Notes under the pieces: model-generated
Seen by the model: the letters and a program-made list of their open reading frames with translations, nothing else
Told to the model about the DNA's origin: nothing
Databases searched by the model: none
Shown: positions 1 through 8,635 of the stretch, in pieces
Layout of the letters: the number at the start of each line of letters is the position of its first letter
Numbering within the stretch: the stretch's first letter is position 1
DNA from: DASZYF01 sp035545535
GTDB lineage: Bacteria; Actinomycetota; Actinomycetes; Mycobacteriales; CAJCIY01
Direction: 5' to 3'
Assembly: GCA_035545535.1 (NCBI GenBank)
Contig: DASZYF010000230.1
Location: 1-26,026, forward strand
Length of the DNA: 26,026 bases
Program-made: the position numbers and the translations under genes

Positions 1-1242
1 GGGCCGGCCGCGTCGCGGCCGGCAGCGCGCTCGGACGGTGCTCCCACGTCGCACAAGGCGGCGAGCTCGGCGCCCGCGATCGCCAACCCGCTGTACACCG
101 GCGCGCTCGACACCCGCGGCATCACGCCGACCTCGATCAACCTCTGCGCGCACGCGGCGCTCACCTTCGGCCCGGCGTTCGACACCCGGGCCTCCGACCT
201 CAACGTCTACTGGCAGGCGCTGAACGACAAGGGCGGGGTCCTCGGGCGCAAGATCACCGAGACCTACCAGGACGACCAGTACAAGCCCGGCCCGGCGGTC
301 GACGCGGCGACGAAGTGCGCCGCCAGCAACCCGTTCCTCATCCTGGGCGGCATCGGCTTCGACCAGATCCCCGCCGTGCGCGAGTGGGCCGAGCAGCACA
401 AGGAGCTGTACCTCTACCACGACGCCACCGCGAACGGAGAGGCCGGCAAGCGCTACTCGTTCAGCGCGCTGCCGACGGTCGAGCAGCTCGGCGTGCAGTT
501 CGCAGAGGTCGCCCACGAGAAGCTGCCGACGGCCAAGTGGGCGGTGATCCACCGCGACAGCGCCGAGTGGTCGCCGGGCTACGAGCAGTTCATGGCGACC
601 GCCAAGCAGCTCGGTGTCGACGTCGTCTACCAAGCGCCCGTGACCAACCAGCAGAGCAACTACACGCAGGCGATCGTCAACGCCGAGCAGCACGGCGCGA
701 CGGCCGTCTTCTCGTGGGAGAACGCCCTCGCGACGACGGAGATGGTGAAGCAGGCGAAGGCGGTCAGCTACTCACCCACGTGGCTCGTCTTCCCGTTCAA
801 CCTGACGAGTCAGACCATCGGCGACGGTGCGATGACGCCCCCGATGATCGGGGTCGCCACCTGGCCCGCGTACGCCTTCGGAGCGAGCGACGGGCTCTTC
901 GCGGCCTACGCCGCCGACATGCGCGAGTTCGAGGCCGAGTACGCGAAGTACGACCCCGGTGCCGCGCTCGGGGGCGTCGCGGGAGACCTCCTGTTCCTCA
1001 ACTGGGAGGGCCAGAAGGCGCTCGCGCAGATGCTCACCGACTGCGGCAAGGACTGCACCCGCAGCCGCCTCGCGAACATGCTCGCGACCGGGTACCACCA
1101 CGACTTCGGCGGCGGCTGCGCCATCGACTTCCGCCCCGGTGACCACCACATCGGCGGGCACACCGTGAACGTCTTCACGACGTTCCGCAACGGCGACGGC
1201 AAGATCGACTGGCGCCCGACGCAGCTGTGCCGGCCCGCCTGA
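1..1242 (+). CDS. ABC transporter substrate-binding protein, HAAT/LivK type (5' partial)
   Basis: The reading frame is open from the first base, so the true start and the export signal lie outside the window; 413 residues are visible. The first 30 residues are Ala/Ser/Pro-rich, like the linker after a lipoprotein signal. Next comes a Peripla_BP_6-type fold: a GGVLGRKI stretch near residues 77-84 and a strand ending in LGGIGFDQIP near 115-124. The C-terminal part has three clustered Cys residues (CGKDCTRSRLANML and GGGCAID). As in other family members, it should bind a small ligand outside the membrane and deliver it to the permeases encoded next. The family takes branched-chain amino acids, amides, urea and aromatic or other acids, so the ligand cannot be read from sequence. 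The TGA stop shares one base with the downstream livH start, which supports co-translation. Confidence 0.9.
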   Translation, partial: GPAASRPAARSDGAPTSHKAASSAPAIANPLYTGALDTRGITPTSINLCAHAALTFGPAFDTRASDLNVYWQALNDKGGVLGRKITETYQDDQYKPGPAVDAATKCAASNPFLILGGIGFDQIPAVREWAEQHKELYLYHDATANGEAGKRYSFSALPTVEQLGVQFAEVAHEKLPTAKWAVIHRDSAEWSPGYEQFMATAKQLGVDVVYQAPVTNQQSNYTQAIVNAEQHGATAVFSWENALATTEMVKQAKAVSYSPTWLVFPFNLTSQTIGDGAMTPPMIGVATWPAYAFGASDGLFAAYAADMREFEAEYAKYDPGAALGGVAGDLLFLNWEGQKALAQMLTDCGKDCTRSRLANMLATGYHHDFGGGCAIDFRPGDHHIGGHTVNVFTTFRNGDGKIDWRPTQLCRPA

Positions 1243-2126
1243 TGCGCGACCTCATCGACGTCCTCGTCTTCGGCATCGTCGCCGGGACGATCTACGCGCT
1301 GATCGCGCTGTCGGTGGTCATGACCTACCGCGGCTCGCGCGTCATCAACCTGGCGCTCGTCGAGGTCGGGACCGGCGGGCTGTTCGTGAGCTGGTGGCTC
1401 TGGGAGAAGGCGCACGTGCCGTACGTGATCGCGTGCGGGCTCGGCGTTGCCGCGGGCGTCACGGTCGGCGTGCTCTTCGAGCGGCTGGTGGTCGCCCGCA
1501 TGGCCGACGCCGAGCGGCTCGCGGTGTCGGTGGCGACGGTCGGCGTCTCGCTCGCGGTCTTCGGCATCGAGAACATCGCTTCCGGCCAGTCTCCGCGCAG
1601 CCTGCGGCCACCGGTGCACGGCATCGCGTTCCGCATCGACGGAGCGCCGGTGCTCGGCACCCAGGTGTTCTCGCTGGCCGTCGCCGTCACGCTCGCGCTG
1701 CTGCTCACGAACGCGCTGCGGCGCAGCGACTTCGGCCTCGCGGTCCTCGCCGCCGCGCAAGACCCCGACGCCGTGCGGCTGGTCGGGGCGCCGCTGTGGC
1801 GGGTGTCCGCGTTCACGTGGGGCGCCGGCTGCGGGCTGGCCGTGATCGCGATGATCCTGTCCGAGTCGACGGTCGCGACGTTCGTCCCCGGGTTCGGCGG
1901 CCGGATCTTCGTGCTCGGCCTGATCGGCGCGGTGGTCGGCGGGCTCGGCGACCTGCGCGGCGCGGTGGTCGGCGGGCTGGCCGTCGGCCTCGCGGAGGCG
2001 GCCGTCAACCAGTGGGTGAGCCCGCACGTCGACGTCGGCGGCGTGTCCACCGTCACCGTCGGCGGCGTGCTGCTCGCGGTGCTGCTGCTGCGTCCGCAAG
2101 GGCTCCTCACCCGGGCTGCGCGATGA
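1242..2126 (+). CDS. livH: Branched-chain amino acid-type ABC permease LivH
   Basis: This encodes 294 residues of an all-helical inner-membrane permease of the LivH family. The N-terminus (DLIDVLVFGIVAGTIYALIA) and the C-terminal VVGGLGDLRGAVVGGLAVGL stretch are typical; the latter corresponds to the EAA-like loop that contacts the ATPases. I chose ATG 1242, which overlaps the upstream TGA by one base. A GTG at 1227 in the same frame would add five residues but sits inside the upstream gene with no better signal. The protein should pair with the LivM half of the next gene to form the translocation channel. The stop overlaps the next ATG as ATGA. Confidence 0.94.
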   Translation: MRDLIDVLVFGIVAGTIYALIALSVVMTYRGSRVINLALVEVGTGGLFVSWWLWEKAHVPYVIACGLGVAAGVTVGVLFERLVVARMADAERLAVSVATVGVSLAVFGIENIASGQSPRSLRPPVHGIAFRIDGAPVLGTQVFSLAVAVTLALLLTNALRRSDFGLAVLAAAQDPDAVRLVGAPLWRVSAFTWGAGCGLAVIAMILSESTVATFVPGFGGRIFVLGLIGAVVGGLGDLRGAVVGGLAVGLAEAAVNQWVSPHVDVGGVSTVTVGGVLLAVLLLRPQGLLTRAAR

Positions 2127-3979
2127 ACCACCGGCAGGTCCCCCGCAGCCTCGTGTTCGGCATTGCGCTCGTCCTCGCCGTCGGCCTCCCGGTCGCGCTC
2201 GGTCACACCGCGGCGTTGCGCGACGAGGGCCATGCCGGTGACCTCTGCCGGGCCGGGATCCTGGCGATCGCCGGGCTCTCGCTCAACCTGCTCGCGGGCT
2301 ACGCCGGGCAGATCTCGCTCGGGCAGATGTCGCTGGTCGGGCTGGGTGCCTTCGTCGGCGGCACGGTCATCACACCCCTCAAGGGCGACCTCCCGTTCGG
2401 CGTCGGCCTCGTCGTCGCGGCGGCGACCGGTGCGCTCGTCGCGCTCGTGCTCGGCATCCCGGCCCTGCGCCTGCGGGGGCTCTACCTCGCGGTCGTCACG
2501 ATCGCGTTCGCGTTCGTCACCGATGAGTTCATCCTCGGACTGCACGTGTTCGGCGGCAGCGCGGGCGTTCCGGTGCCGCGCCCGTACTTCGGCCACACCG
2601 CGTTGCTGCACAACGCGGACCTTGCCGCGATCGTGCTCGCCACGCTCGTCGTGGTGCTCGCGCTCGACGTGAACGTGACGCGGTCCAAGGTCGGCCGTGC
2701 GTTCCAAGCGGTGCGGGCCGACGAGGACGTCGCCGCCGCGTTCGGCGTCGACCCCGCGCGCTGGAAGCTCATCGCGTTCTCGCTGTCCGGCGCCGTCGCC
2801 GGTGTGGCCGGCCTGCTGTCCGCCACGGTGACGTCGACCGCCGAGCACCAGGACTACGACTACACGGCGTCGCTCAACCTCGTCGTCATCGTCGTCGTCG
2901 GCGGGCTGGGCTCGCGCATCGGTGTGGTCACCTCGACGGCGTTCTTCGCGATCCTCCCGCACGCCCTCGGCCGGTTCTTCAGCGCCGACGACGCGCTGCA
3001 GTGGTCCTTCATGATCGGTGCGCTGCTGCTCGTCGTGACGATGGCGCTGAACCCGCGCGGCCTCGCCGGCGCCGGGCGCGACTCCTATGACGAGTGGAGA
3101 GCCCGGCGCGACCCCGCGTTCACGAGCATCATCCAGACGCTGCCGGACCTGCCGGCGGTCCGTGAGGTGCGACCGCGCGTGCCGGTGGGCCGCGACGGGA
3201 CGCTGCTGCGGGTGCGCGACGTCAGCGTCCGCTTCGGCGGCCTGCAGGCGGTCGATGCCGCGTCGTTCGCCGTGCGGCACAACACGATCTGCGCGCTGGT
3301 CGGGCCCAACGGCGCCGGGAAGTCGACGCTGTTCAGCGTCGTCTCCGGGCTCCGCCGCCCCGACGCCGGCACCGTGATCTTCGCCGGCCGCGACATCACG
3401 GGACTGCCGCCGGCGCGGCGCGCCGCGCTCGGCATCGGCCGCACCTTCCAGCTGATCGGGCTGGCCAAGGACCTTTCGGTGCGCGAGAACCTGCTGCTGG
3501 CGCAGCACACGCTGCTGAACTACAGCACCCTCGAGGCGATGCTCCACGCCGGTCGCGCTCCCGCGATCGAGCGGCGCGCACGGGAGCGGGCGGCCGACGC
3601 CATCGCGACGCTGCGCTTCGAGCGGTATGCGGACACGCCGGTGAAGCGCCTCAGCCATGGACAGCAACGCATCGTCGAGATCGCCTGCGCGCTGGTCACC
3701 GGCCCGGAGCTGGTCATGCTCGACGAGCCGGCCGCGGGCATGAGTCCGGCCGCGCGCGAGGTCCTGGCCGAGCGGTTGCGCAGCATCCGCGACGAGCTGG
3801 GTCGCACGGTGCTCGTGATCGAGCACGACATCCCGCTCGTGCTCGACATCGCCGACACGATGGTCGTCATGGATGCCGGCCGCGTCCTCACCGGAGGTGC
3901 GCCGGACGAGGTCGTCGCCTACCCCGAGGTCGTCGAGGCCTACCTCGGGCGCGGGTACGAGCAGGCGCTGGCCGGATGA
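2123..3979 (+). CDS. livM/livG: LivM-LivG fusion: ABC permease plus ATP-binding protein
   Basis: A single 618-residue frame joins two proteins that are separate in E. coli. Residues 1 to about 310 form a LivM-type permease with many hydrophobic helices, including LAGYAGQISLGQMSLVGLGA. A hydrophilic linker of about 40 residues follows. Residues 355-618 form a LivG-type ATPase: Walker A GPNGAGKS at 394-401, signature LSHGQ at 510-514, Walker B Asp534/Glu535 and switch His568. No stop or frameshift separates the halves. The start ATG 2123 overlaps the livH stop, and the stop overlaps the livF start as ATGA. The fusion fixes one permease and one ATPase at equal stoichiometry. Such fusions occur in other actinomycetes; the assignment itself is secure. 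Confidence 0.95.
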   Translation: MNHRQVPRSLVFGIALVLAVGLPVALGHTAALRDEGHAGDLCRAGILAIAGLSLNLLAGYAGQISLGQMSLVGLGAFVGGTVITPLKGDLPFGVGLVVAAATGALVALVLGIPALRLRGLYLAVVTIAFAFVTDEFILGLHVFGGSAGVPVPRPYFGHTALLHNADLAAIVLATLVVVLALDVNVTRSKVGRAFQAVRADEDVAAAFGVDPARWKLIAFSLSGAVAGVAGLLSATVTSTAEHQDYDYTASLNLVVIVVVGGLGSRIGVVTSTAFFAILPHALGRFFSADDALQWSFMIGALLLVVTMALNPRGLAGAGRDSYDEWRARRDPAFTSIIQTLPDLPAVREVRPRVPVGRDGTLLRVRDVSVRFGGLQAVDAASFAVRHNTICALVGPNGAGKSTLFSVVSGLRRPDAGTVIFAGRDITGLPPARRAALGIGRTFQLIGLAKDLSVRENLLLAQHTLLNYSTLEAMLHAGRAPAIERRARERAADAIATLRFERYADTPVKRLSHGQQRIVEIACALVTGPELVMLDEPAAGMSPAAREVLAERLRSIRDELGRTVLVIEHDIPLVLDIADTMVVMDAGRVLTGGAPDEVVAYPEVVEAYLGRGYEQALAG

Positions 3980-4737
3980 GCGCTCCCCTGCTCGAGGTGT
4001 CGGGCGTCACGGCCGGGTTCGGCCCGACGACCGTGCTGCACGGCGTGGAACTCACGGTCGCCGAAGGCACGATCGCCGGGGTGTTCGGTCTCAACGGCGC
4101 CGGCAAGAGCGTGCTGATGAAGGTCGTCGCGGGCCTCGTGCCGGCCCGCAGCGGCGTGCTCCGCCTCGACGGACGGGACATCACGCGCAGCAGCGCCGAG
4201 GCCCGCGTACGCGCCGGGATGGCGCACGTGCCGCAAGGTCGCCAGGTGTTCCGCGAGCTCACCGTCGCGGAGAACCTGCGCCTCGGCGGCTACGCGCTGC
4301 GCCGGCGCGACCGCGAGGCCGCGTCGTCGGCGCTGGCCGAGGTCTACGAGCGCTTCCCGCTGCTCGCGCAACGGCGGAGCCAGATCGCGGGCACGATGTC
4401 GGGCGGCCAGCAGGCGGCGCTGTCGGTCGCCCGCGCGCTCGTCGGCCGCCCGCGTCTGATCTGCGTCGACGAGCCGAGCGCCGGGCTCGCACCGTCCGTC
4501 GCGCAGGAGCTCCTCGCATCGCTGTCGGCGTTGCGCGGCAGCGGCGTGACGATGCTGCTGGTCGAGCAGAACCTGGCGTTCGGGCTGCGGCTCGCCGACA
4601 CGGCGACGCTGCTGCAGACCGGTGCGGTGATGCACTCCGGACCCGTCGCCGACCTCGATCCCGACCTGCTGGCGTCGCTGCTCGGCGTCGGTCGGCTCGT
4701 GTCGGGCCAGGTCGCGAAGGCGCTCGGCCGTGGCTGA
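3976..4737 (+). CDS. livF: ABC transporter ATP-binding protein LivF
   Basis: This 253-residue ATPase is the usual LivF length and drives transport together with the LivG half of the preceding fusion. Visible motifs are Walker A GLNGAGKS at 38-45, a Q-loop region at VPQGRQVF, signature MSGGQ at 141-145 (Met in place of the usual Leu), Walker B ending in Asp165/Glu166, and the VEQN switch segment, where Gln replaces the usual His as is common in LivF. The start overlaps the fusion gene by four bases. The end overlaps the next gene, the PucR regulator, by eight bases, so all are likely one transcript. Confidence 0.94.
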   Translation: MSAPLLEVSGVTAGFGPTTVLHGVELTVAEGTIAGVFGLNGAGKSVLMKVVAGLVPARSGVLRLDGRDITRSSAEARVRAGMAHVPQGRQVFRELTVAENLRLGGYALRRRDREAASSALAEVYERFPLLAQRRSQIAGTMSGGQQAALSVARALVGRPRLICVDEPSAGLAPSVAQELLASLSALRGSGVTMLLVEQNLAFGLRLADTATLLQTGAVMHSGPVADLDPDLLASLLGVGRLVSGQVAKALGRG

Positions 4738-5893
4738 ACGAGCGCTGCGCCGGGTCGCGCACGACGGCGTCGACGGCGTGCGGGAGCGGGTCCTCGCCGG
4801 CCTCGACGCCCTCGTCGAGCGGATGGGGGCCGCCTACCGCGCGGAGATCCCCGAGTACGCCGCGCTGCCGGCCGCGGTGTTCGCCGACGAGGTGCTGCCC
4901 GTGTCGCGCACGGCGGTCACCCTCTTCTTCGACCTCGCCGCGGACCGGTCCCCCACCGCGCGCGACCTGCGTCCGTTCGTGACCAGCGGGCGGTCACGCC
5001 AGGACCGTGGCGTGCCGCTGGAAGCGGTGCTGCACGCGTACCGGATCGCGGGCCGCGAGACCTGGACGGCGGTCGTCGCCGCGGTCGGCCCCGGCGACGA
5101 GCACCTGCTCGCCGACCTCGCCGCGCGCTGGATCGACTACGTCGACCGCATCTCCAGCGCGGTCGCGGCGTCCTACGTGGAGGCCGGGCACGAGCGGCTG
5201 CGCGCCCTCGACGCGCGCCGGCGCGAGCTCGTCGAGGCATTGCTCACCGCGACCGACGCCGCGGACGTGGCCGCCGTGGGCCTGCGGTTCTCGACCGCGC
5301 TCGCGCCGTCGTACGTGCCGGTGCTCGTGACCGGCACCGACGTCGCCGCACGCATCGACGCGCTCCTCAACGCGGCGCCGGCGCGCACGCTCGGGGGGCA
5401 CCGCAGCGACGGGGCCCGGGTGCTGCTGCTCGTCCCCGACGCCCTCCCCGCGACATCGCCGCTGCTCGCCGCGCGCGACGACGACCTCGTGGTGTGGGGC
5501 CGCGCGGCCGCGCCGGGCAGCGCTCTGCTCGCCGAGGTGGGCGCCGTCGAACGCGTGGCCCGGGCGGCGCGCGCCGTCGGCCGCTCCGGCGGCGTCGTCG
5601 GCCCGGAGGACCTGCTCGCCGAACGGCTGCTGCTCGCCGACCCGGCGACCGCCGGCGCGCTGGTCCACCGCCTGAGCCCGGTCTCCGATGCCGCCCTGAT
5701 CGACACCCTCGCCGCCTACATCGCGTCCGGTTCGGTGCCCTCGACGGCCCGCGAGCTCCTCGTCCATGCGAACACGGTCGCCTACCGGCTCGGCCGCATC
5801 CGCGAGCTGACCGGACTGGACCCGCGCGTGCCCGCGGACGCGGCCACGCTGACCCTCGCGCTCGCCGCGCACCGCTTGCAGAAGGTCGACTGA
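4730..5893 (+). CDS. PucR-family transcriptional regulator
   Basis: This encodes 387 residues. The C-terminal ~60 residues (VHANTVAYRLGRIRELTGLDP, then an Ala/Leu helix) are the PucR C-terminal helix-turn-helix (HTH_30), which binds DNA in purine-catabolism, CdaR-like and other substrate-responsive regulators. The N-terminal ~170 residues resemble the sensor region often seen in actinobacterial PucR proteins, with RDRGVPLEAVLHAYRIAGRE as a helical signature. The middle is a degenerate GGDEF-like segment. The start is GTG 4730, eight bases inside livF, so the regulator is translationally coupled to the transporter. I infer that it senses the imported substrate or a product and controls this operon. 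No operator can be assigned because the operon promoter is outside the window. Confidence 0.88.
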   Translation: MAERALRRVAHDGVDGVRERVLAGLDALVERMGAAYRAEIPEYAALPAAVFADEVLPVSRTAVTLFFDLAADRSPTARDLRPFVTSGRSRQDRGVPLEAVLHAYRIAGRETWTAVVAAVGPGDEHLLADLAARWIDYVDRISSAVAASYVEAGHERLRALDARRRELVEALLTATDAADVAAVGLRFSTALAPSYVPVLVTGTDVAARIDALLNAAPARTLGGHRSDGARVLLLVPDALPATSPLLAARDDDLVVWGRAAAPGSALLAEVGAVERVARAARAVGRSGGVVGPEDLLAERLLLADPATAGALVHRLSPVSDAALIDTLAAYIASGSVPSTARELLVHANTVAYRLGRIRELTGLDPRVPADAATLTLALAAHRLQKVD

Positions 5894-6822
5894 TGAGGAA
5901 GGGATGCGATCGCGTGCACGAGCTGACCGAGGTCAAGGCCGATGACGGCGTGCGGCTGTGCGTGCAGCACTGGCCCGCGTCGAGCGACGACGCTCCCGTC
6001 GTCCTCGGGCTGCACGGGCTGTCGTCGAACCGGCTGGCCTTCGCCGCGCTCGCCCGCGAGCTGGCGGGCGCTGCGCACGTCGTCGCGTTCGACTGCCGCG
6101 GGCGCGGCCGGTCCGACCACCCCGACGACGAGGCCGCGTACGGGATGCGCCGGCACGCCGACGACGCCGCGGCCGTGCTCTCGGCCTGCGACATCGACGC
6201 CGCGATCGTCGTCGGCCAGTCGATGGGCGCGTGGATCGGCATGCAGCTCGCGGCCCACCACCCGGAGCGCGTGCGGTCGCTCGTCCTCGTCGACGGCGGG
6301 TGGTTCGGACCGCTGCCGGCGAGCGAGGACCCCCAGGCGTTCGCCGACCGCATCACCGGCGGGCTGCTGTCGCGGCTCCCGCTGGTCTACCCCTCGGTCG
6401 AGCTGGTCATGGGTGCGTTCCGGCAGGTGCCCGCCTTCGCCGAGAGCTGGGACGAGCTGCTCGACGCCCAGCTGCGCGAGAGCCTCGAAGAGCTGCCCGA
6501 CGGCACCTGCCGGGCGCGCACGAGCGAGGTCGGCGTCCGGTCCGACTGCGACAGCTACTTCACGCCCCGTGACGCGCCGTACTGCAACACCGACGCGAGC
6601 CTGGTGCGCTGTCCCGTGCGGCTGCTGCGCGCCGAGCGGGGCTTCGACGCGGGCCCCGGCACGGAGGAGCCGCTGCTCCCGCTCGACGCCGTGGCCGGGT
6701 TGCAGGCGGCGGTGCCGCAGGTGGCGGTGACGACGCTGCCCGGGACGACCCACTACTCGATCAACCTCGGCCACGCGGGCACGCGCGCGATGGCGGCCGC
6801 CGTGCGGGACGCGGCCGGCTGA
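5893..6822 (+). CDS. Alpha/beta hydrolase
   Basis: This encodes 309 residues with the classic fold. The HG oxyanion motif (GLHGLSSNR) is near residue 41, the nucleophile elbow GQSMGAW places Ser110, and the catalytic His is His287 in TTHYSI. The cap region contains several Cys residues. The substrate is unknown; family members include esterases, lactonases and C-C hydrolases. ATG 5893 shares a base with the PucR stop and has AGAAGG seven bases upstream. GTG 5914, behind AGGAAGGGA, is a plausible alternative start that would remove seven residues. As the last gene of the liv/PucR operon, it may process the transported compound (inference). Confidence 0.87.
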   Translation: MRKGCDRVHELTEVKADDGVRLCVQHWPASSDDAPVVLGLHGLSSNRLAFAALARELAGAAHVVAFDCRGRGRSDHPDDEAAYGMRRHADDAAAVLSACDIDAAIVVGQSMGAWIGMQLAAHHPERVRSLVLVDGGWFGPLPASEDPQAFADRITGGLLSRLPLVYPSVELVMGAFRQVPAFAESWDELLDAQLRESLEELPDGTCRARTSEVGVRSDCDSYFTPRDAPYCNTDASLVRCPVRLLRAERGFDAGPGTEEPLLPLDAVAGLQAAVPQVAVTTLPGTTHYSINLGHAGTRAMAAAVRDAAG

Positions 6823-6823
6823 G

Positions 6824-6844
6824 GCCCGCCCGCCGCGAGCGGGC
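6824..6844 (+). terminator. Candidate hairpin at end of liv/PucR/hydrolase operon
   Basis: GCCCGC (6824-6829) and GCGGGC (6839-6844) are perfect inverted 6-bp arms around a 9-nt loop, starting two bases after the hydrolase stop. There is no U-tract, so intrinsic termination is uncertain. The 3' arm abuts the -10 element of the next gene. Confidence 0.4.
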
Positions 6845-6849
6845 AGGAT
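6844..6849 (+). promoter_or_regulatory. -10 element of maoC-like gene (leaderless)
   Basis: CAGGAT ends seven bases before ATG 6857, the same geometry as at ten other starts in this window. It implies a transcript beginning at or near the A of the start codon and favours ATG 6857 over ATG 6848, which would lie inside the -10 element. Confidence 0.5.
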
Positions 6850-6856
6850 GCGCAGC

Positions 6857-7312
6857 ATGACGACGACGATCACCGGCATCGACGGACTGCGCGCAGCGCT
6901 CGGCACGCACCTGGGCCACAGCGACTGGGTCGTGATCGACCAGGAGCGCATCGACACGTTCGCCGAGGCGACCGGGGACCACCAGTGGATCCACGTCGAT
7001 CCCGAGAAGGCCGCCGAGGGCCCGTTCGGCGCGACCATCGCGCACGGCTACCTGACGCTGTCGCTCACCAACATGCTGCTGCCGCAGATCGTCGACGTGC
7101 AGGGCTTCTCGATGGGCATCAACTACGGGACCGAGAAGGTGCGCTTCCCCGCACCCGTGCTCGTCGGCTCACGGGTGCGCGCGGGGGCCGAGCTCGTCGC
7201 GGTGGACGACGTCGCGGGCGGGGTGCAGACGACCATGCGGGTCACGGTGGAGATCGAAGAGGGCACCAAGCCCGCGTGCGTCGTCGAGTCGCTGTCGCGC
7301 TTCATCGTCTGA
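6857..7312 (+). CDS. MaoC-family (R)-specific enoyl-CoA hydratase
   Basis: This encodes a 151-residue single hot-dog-fold protein. The hydratase-2 motif is clear: ATGDHQWIHVDP places Asp41 and His46 as the catalytic pair, followed by GPFGATIAHGYLTLSL. Size and motif match the Mycobacterium tuberculosis Rv0130 type (3-hydroxyacyl-thioester dehydratase). It should reversibly hydrate trans-2-enoyl-CoA to (R)-3-hydroxyacyl-CoA in the cytosol, supporting beta-oxidation or acyl-chain synthesis. The start was set by the -10 spacing; an upstream in-frame ATG at 6848 would add MRS. The next gene starts 10 bases after the stop. Confidence 0.92.
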   Translation: MTTTITGIDGLRAALGTHLGHSDWVVIDQERIDTFAEATGDHQWIHVDPEKAAEGPFGATIAHGYLTLSLTNMLLPQIVDVQGFSMGINYGTEKVRFPAPVLVGSRVRAGAELVAVDDVAGGVQTTMRVTVEIEEGTKPACVVESLSRFIV

Positions 7313-7322
7313 TGACGCGCTG

Positions 7323-7676
7323 ATGGCGAGCTTCACCGATGTCGAGAAGATCATCGCCACGCTCGACGGCGTCTCGATCGGCGAGCGGTTCGGCCGCCGC
7401 ACCTGGTTCGTCGGGAAGCGCGCCTTCGCCTGGGAACGGCCCTACAGCAAGGCCGACCTCAAGCGGTTCGGCGACGAGGCACCGCCGGACGGGCCGATCC
7501 TCGCCCTGAGCACCGGGGACCTGCACGAGAAGGAAGCGATCCTCGCCGAGCACCCCGAGTGCGTGTTCACGATCGAGCACTTCACCGGCTACCCGGCCGT
7601 GCTCGTGCAGCTGTCGAAGGCGAAGGTCACAGTGCTCCGCGAGCTCGTGACCGACGCCTGGCGCACGGTCAGCTGA
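7323..7676 (+). CDS. MmcQ/YjbR-family protein
   Basis: This encodes 117 residues of the small MmcQ/YjbR fold (CyaY-like). It carries the family hallmarks GERFGRRTWFVGKRAFAW near the start and the C-terminal FTIEHFTGYPAVLVQL segment. The family is annotated as DNA-binding by structural similarity only, and no cellular role is firmly established. It starts 10 bases after the MaoC stop without an obvious Shine-Dalgarno, so it is probably co-transcribed. Its 3' end overlaps the convergent epimerase gene by eight bases. Confidence 0.88.
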   Translation: MASFTDVEKIIATLDGVSIGERFGRRTWFVGKRAFAWERPYSKADLKRFGDEAPPDGPILALSTGDLHEKEAILAEHPECVFTIEHFTGYPAVLVQLSKAKVTVLRELVTDAWRTVS

Positions 7677-8628
7677 CGATGCCCTCGGCCCGCAGCCACT
7701 CCTCGCAGCGGCGCATGCCTTCGTCGAGGTCCACCCTCGGCGTCCAGCCGAGCACGTCACGCGCCTTGGCGTTCGAGTAGGGGCCCGGGTGCTCGATGTA
7801 CTCGAGCGTGCGCGGCGAGACGGGCAGGTCGCGGCCCCACCGCCGCGCAAGCCGGGCGGCCGGTCCGGTCGCGCGCACCACCGCGCGCGGCACCGAGGGG
7901 ATACCGCGCTTGCCGAGCATCGCCGCGTACCGACCGAAGAACTCGCGAGCCGTGACCCCGACGCCGCCGGTGACGTGGAAGACCTCGCCGAGGGCGGCCT
8001 CGGCGGTCGCCGCCGCGACGAGGCCGTCCACGAGATCGGCGATGTAGACGGGGCAGAGCACACCGTGACCGCCGCCGATCAGCATGAGCTGCCGGCGCTG
8101 CAGCATCTCGACGGGTCGGACCGTCCACTGCGCGCTGCCCGGTCCGTAGACGTCGCCGGGACGCACGATCACGACCGGCTGGCCGCGAGCCGCGGCGAGC
8201 AGCGCGAGGTGCTCGGCCGCGATCTTGGTGTCGGTGTAGGGGTTGCCCGTGGGGCGCACCCGATCGTCCTCGAGGACGCCCCCGGGAGGGACCGGGAAGG
8301 ACGCGCCGTGCACGACGATCGACGAGACGTGGACCGTGCGCCCCACACCGGCCTTCGCCGCGGCGGCCAGCACGACGCCCGTGGCGTCGACGTTCACCCG
8401 GTCGAACGCCGCCGCGTCGCCGCGTTCGCCGACCAGCGCGGCGGTGTGCACGACCACATCCGCACCGTCGAGCAGCCGGGTCCAGGCGCCCGGCTCGGTG
8501 ACGTCGCCGGCCAGGACACCGTCGGTCGCCCGGATGTCCACTCCCGTGACGTCCCAGCCCCGCTCCGCGCACGCTGTGCGCAGGCGCGAGCCGATGAAGC
8601 CGGCTCCGCCGGTGACGACGACCCGCAT
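7669..8628 (-). CDS. NAD-dependent epimerase/dehydratase (extended SDR, 3-beta-HSD-like)
   Basis: This encodes 319 residues. The N-terminal Rossmann motif TGGAGFIG spans residues 6-13, an acidic residue ends beta-2 (GVDI, Asp31), HTAALVG follows the fourth strand, the catalytic Ser lies in VSSIVVHG (102-103), and the YxxxK motif is Tyr131/Lys135. RPGDVYGPGS is typical of extended SDRs that act on nucleotide sugars or on sterol/hydroxyketone substrates. The context (acyl-CoA dehydrogenase upstream, MaoC nearby) favours a lipid or sterol-like alcohol, but the substrate is inferred only. The start ATG has its own -10 element embedded in the stop codon of the upstream dehydrogenase. The longer upstream frame overlaps that gene and is rejected. 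Confidence 0.9.
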   Translation of the reverse strand: MRVVVTGGAGFIGSRLRTACAERGWDVTGVDIRATDGVLAGDVTEPGAWTRLLDGADVVVHTAALVGERGDAAAFDRVNVDATGVVLAAAAKAGVGRTVHVSSIVVHGASFPVPPGGVLEDDRVRPTGNPYTDTKIAAEHLALLAAARGQPVVIVRPGDVYGPGSAQWTVRPVEMLQRRQLMLIGGGHGVLCPVYIADLVDGLVAAATAEAALGEVFHVTGGVGVTAREFFGRYAAMLGKRGIPSVPRAVVRATGPAARLARRWGRDLPVSPRTLEYIEHPGPYSNAKARDVLGWTPRVDLDEGMRRCEEWLRAEGIVS

Positions 8629-8635
8629 CGCCGGG

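Noticed and set aside
1325..3826. 833-residue open frame on the minus strand opposite livH and livM-livG
   Set aside because: Its Arg/Asp/His-rich, domain-free translation is typical of antisense frames in very GC-rich DNA, and the plus strand carries complete conserved proteins.
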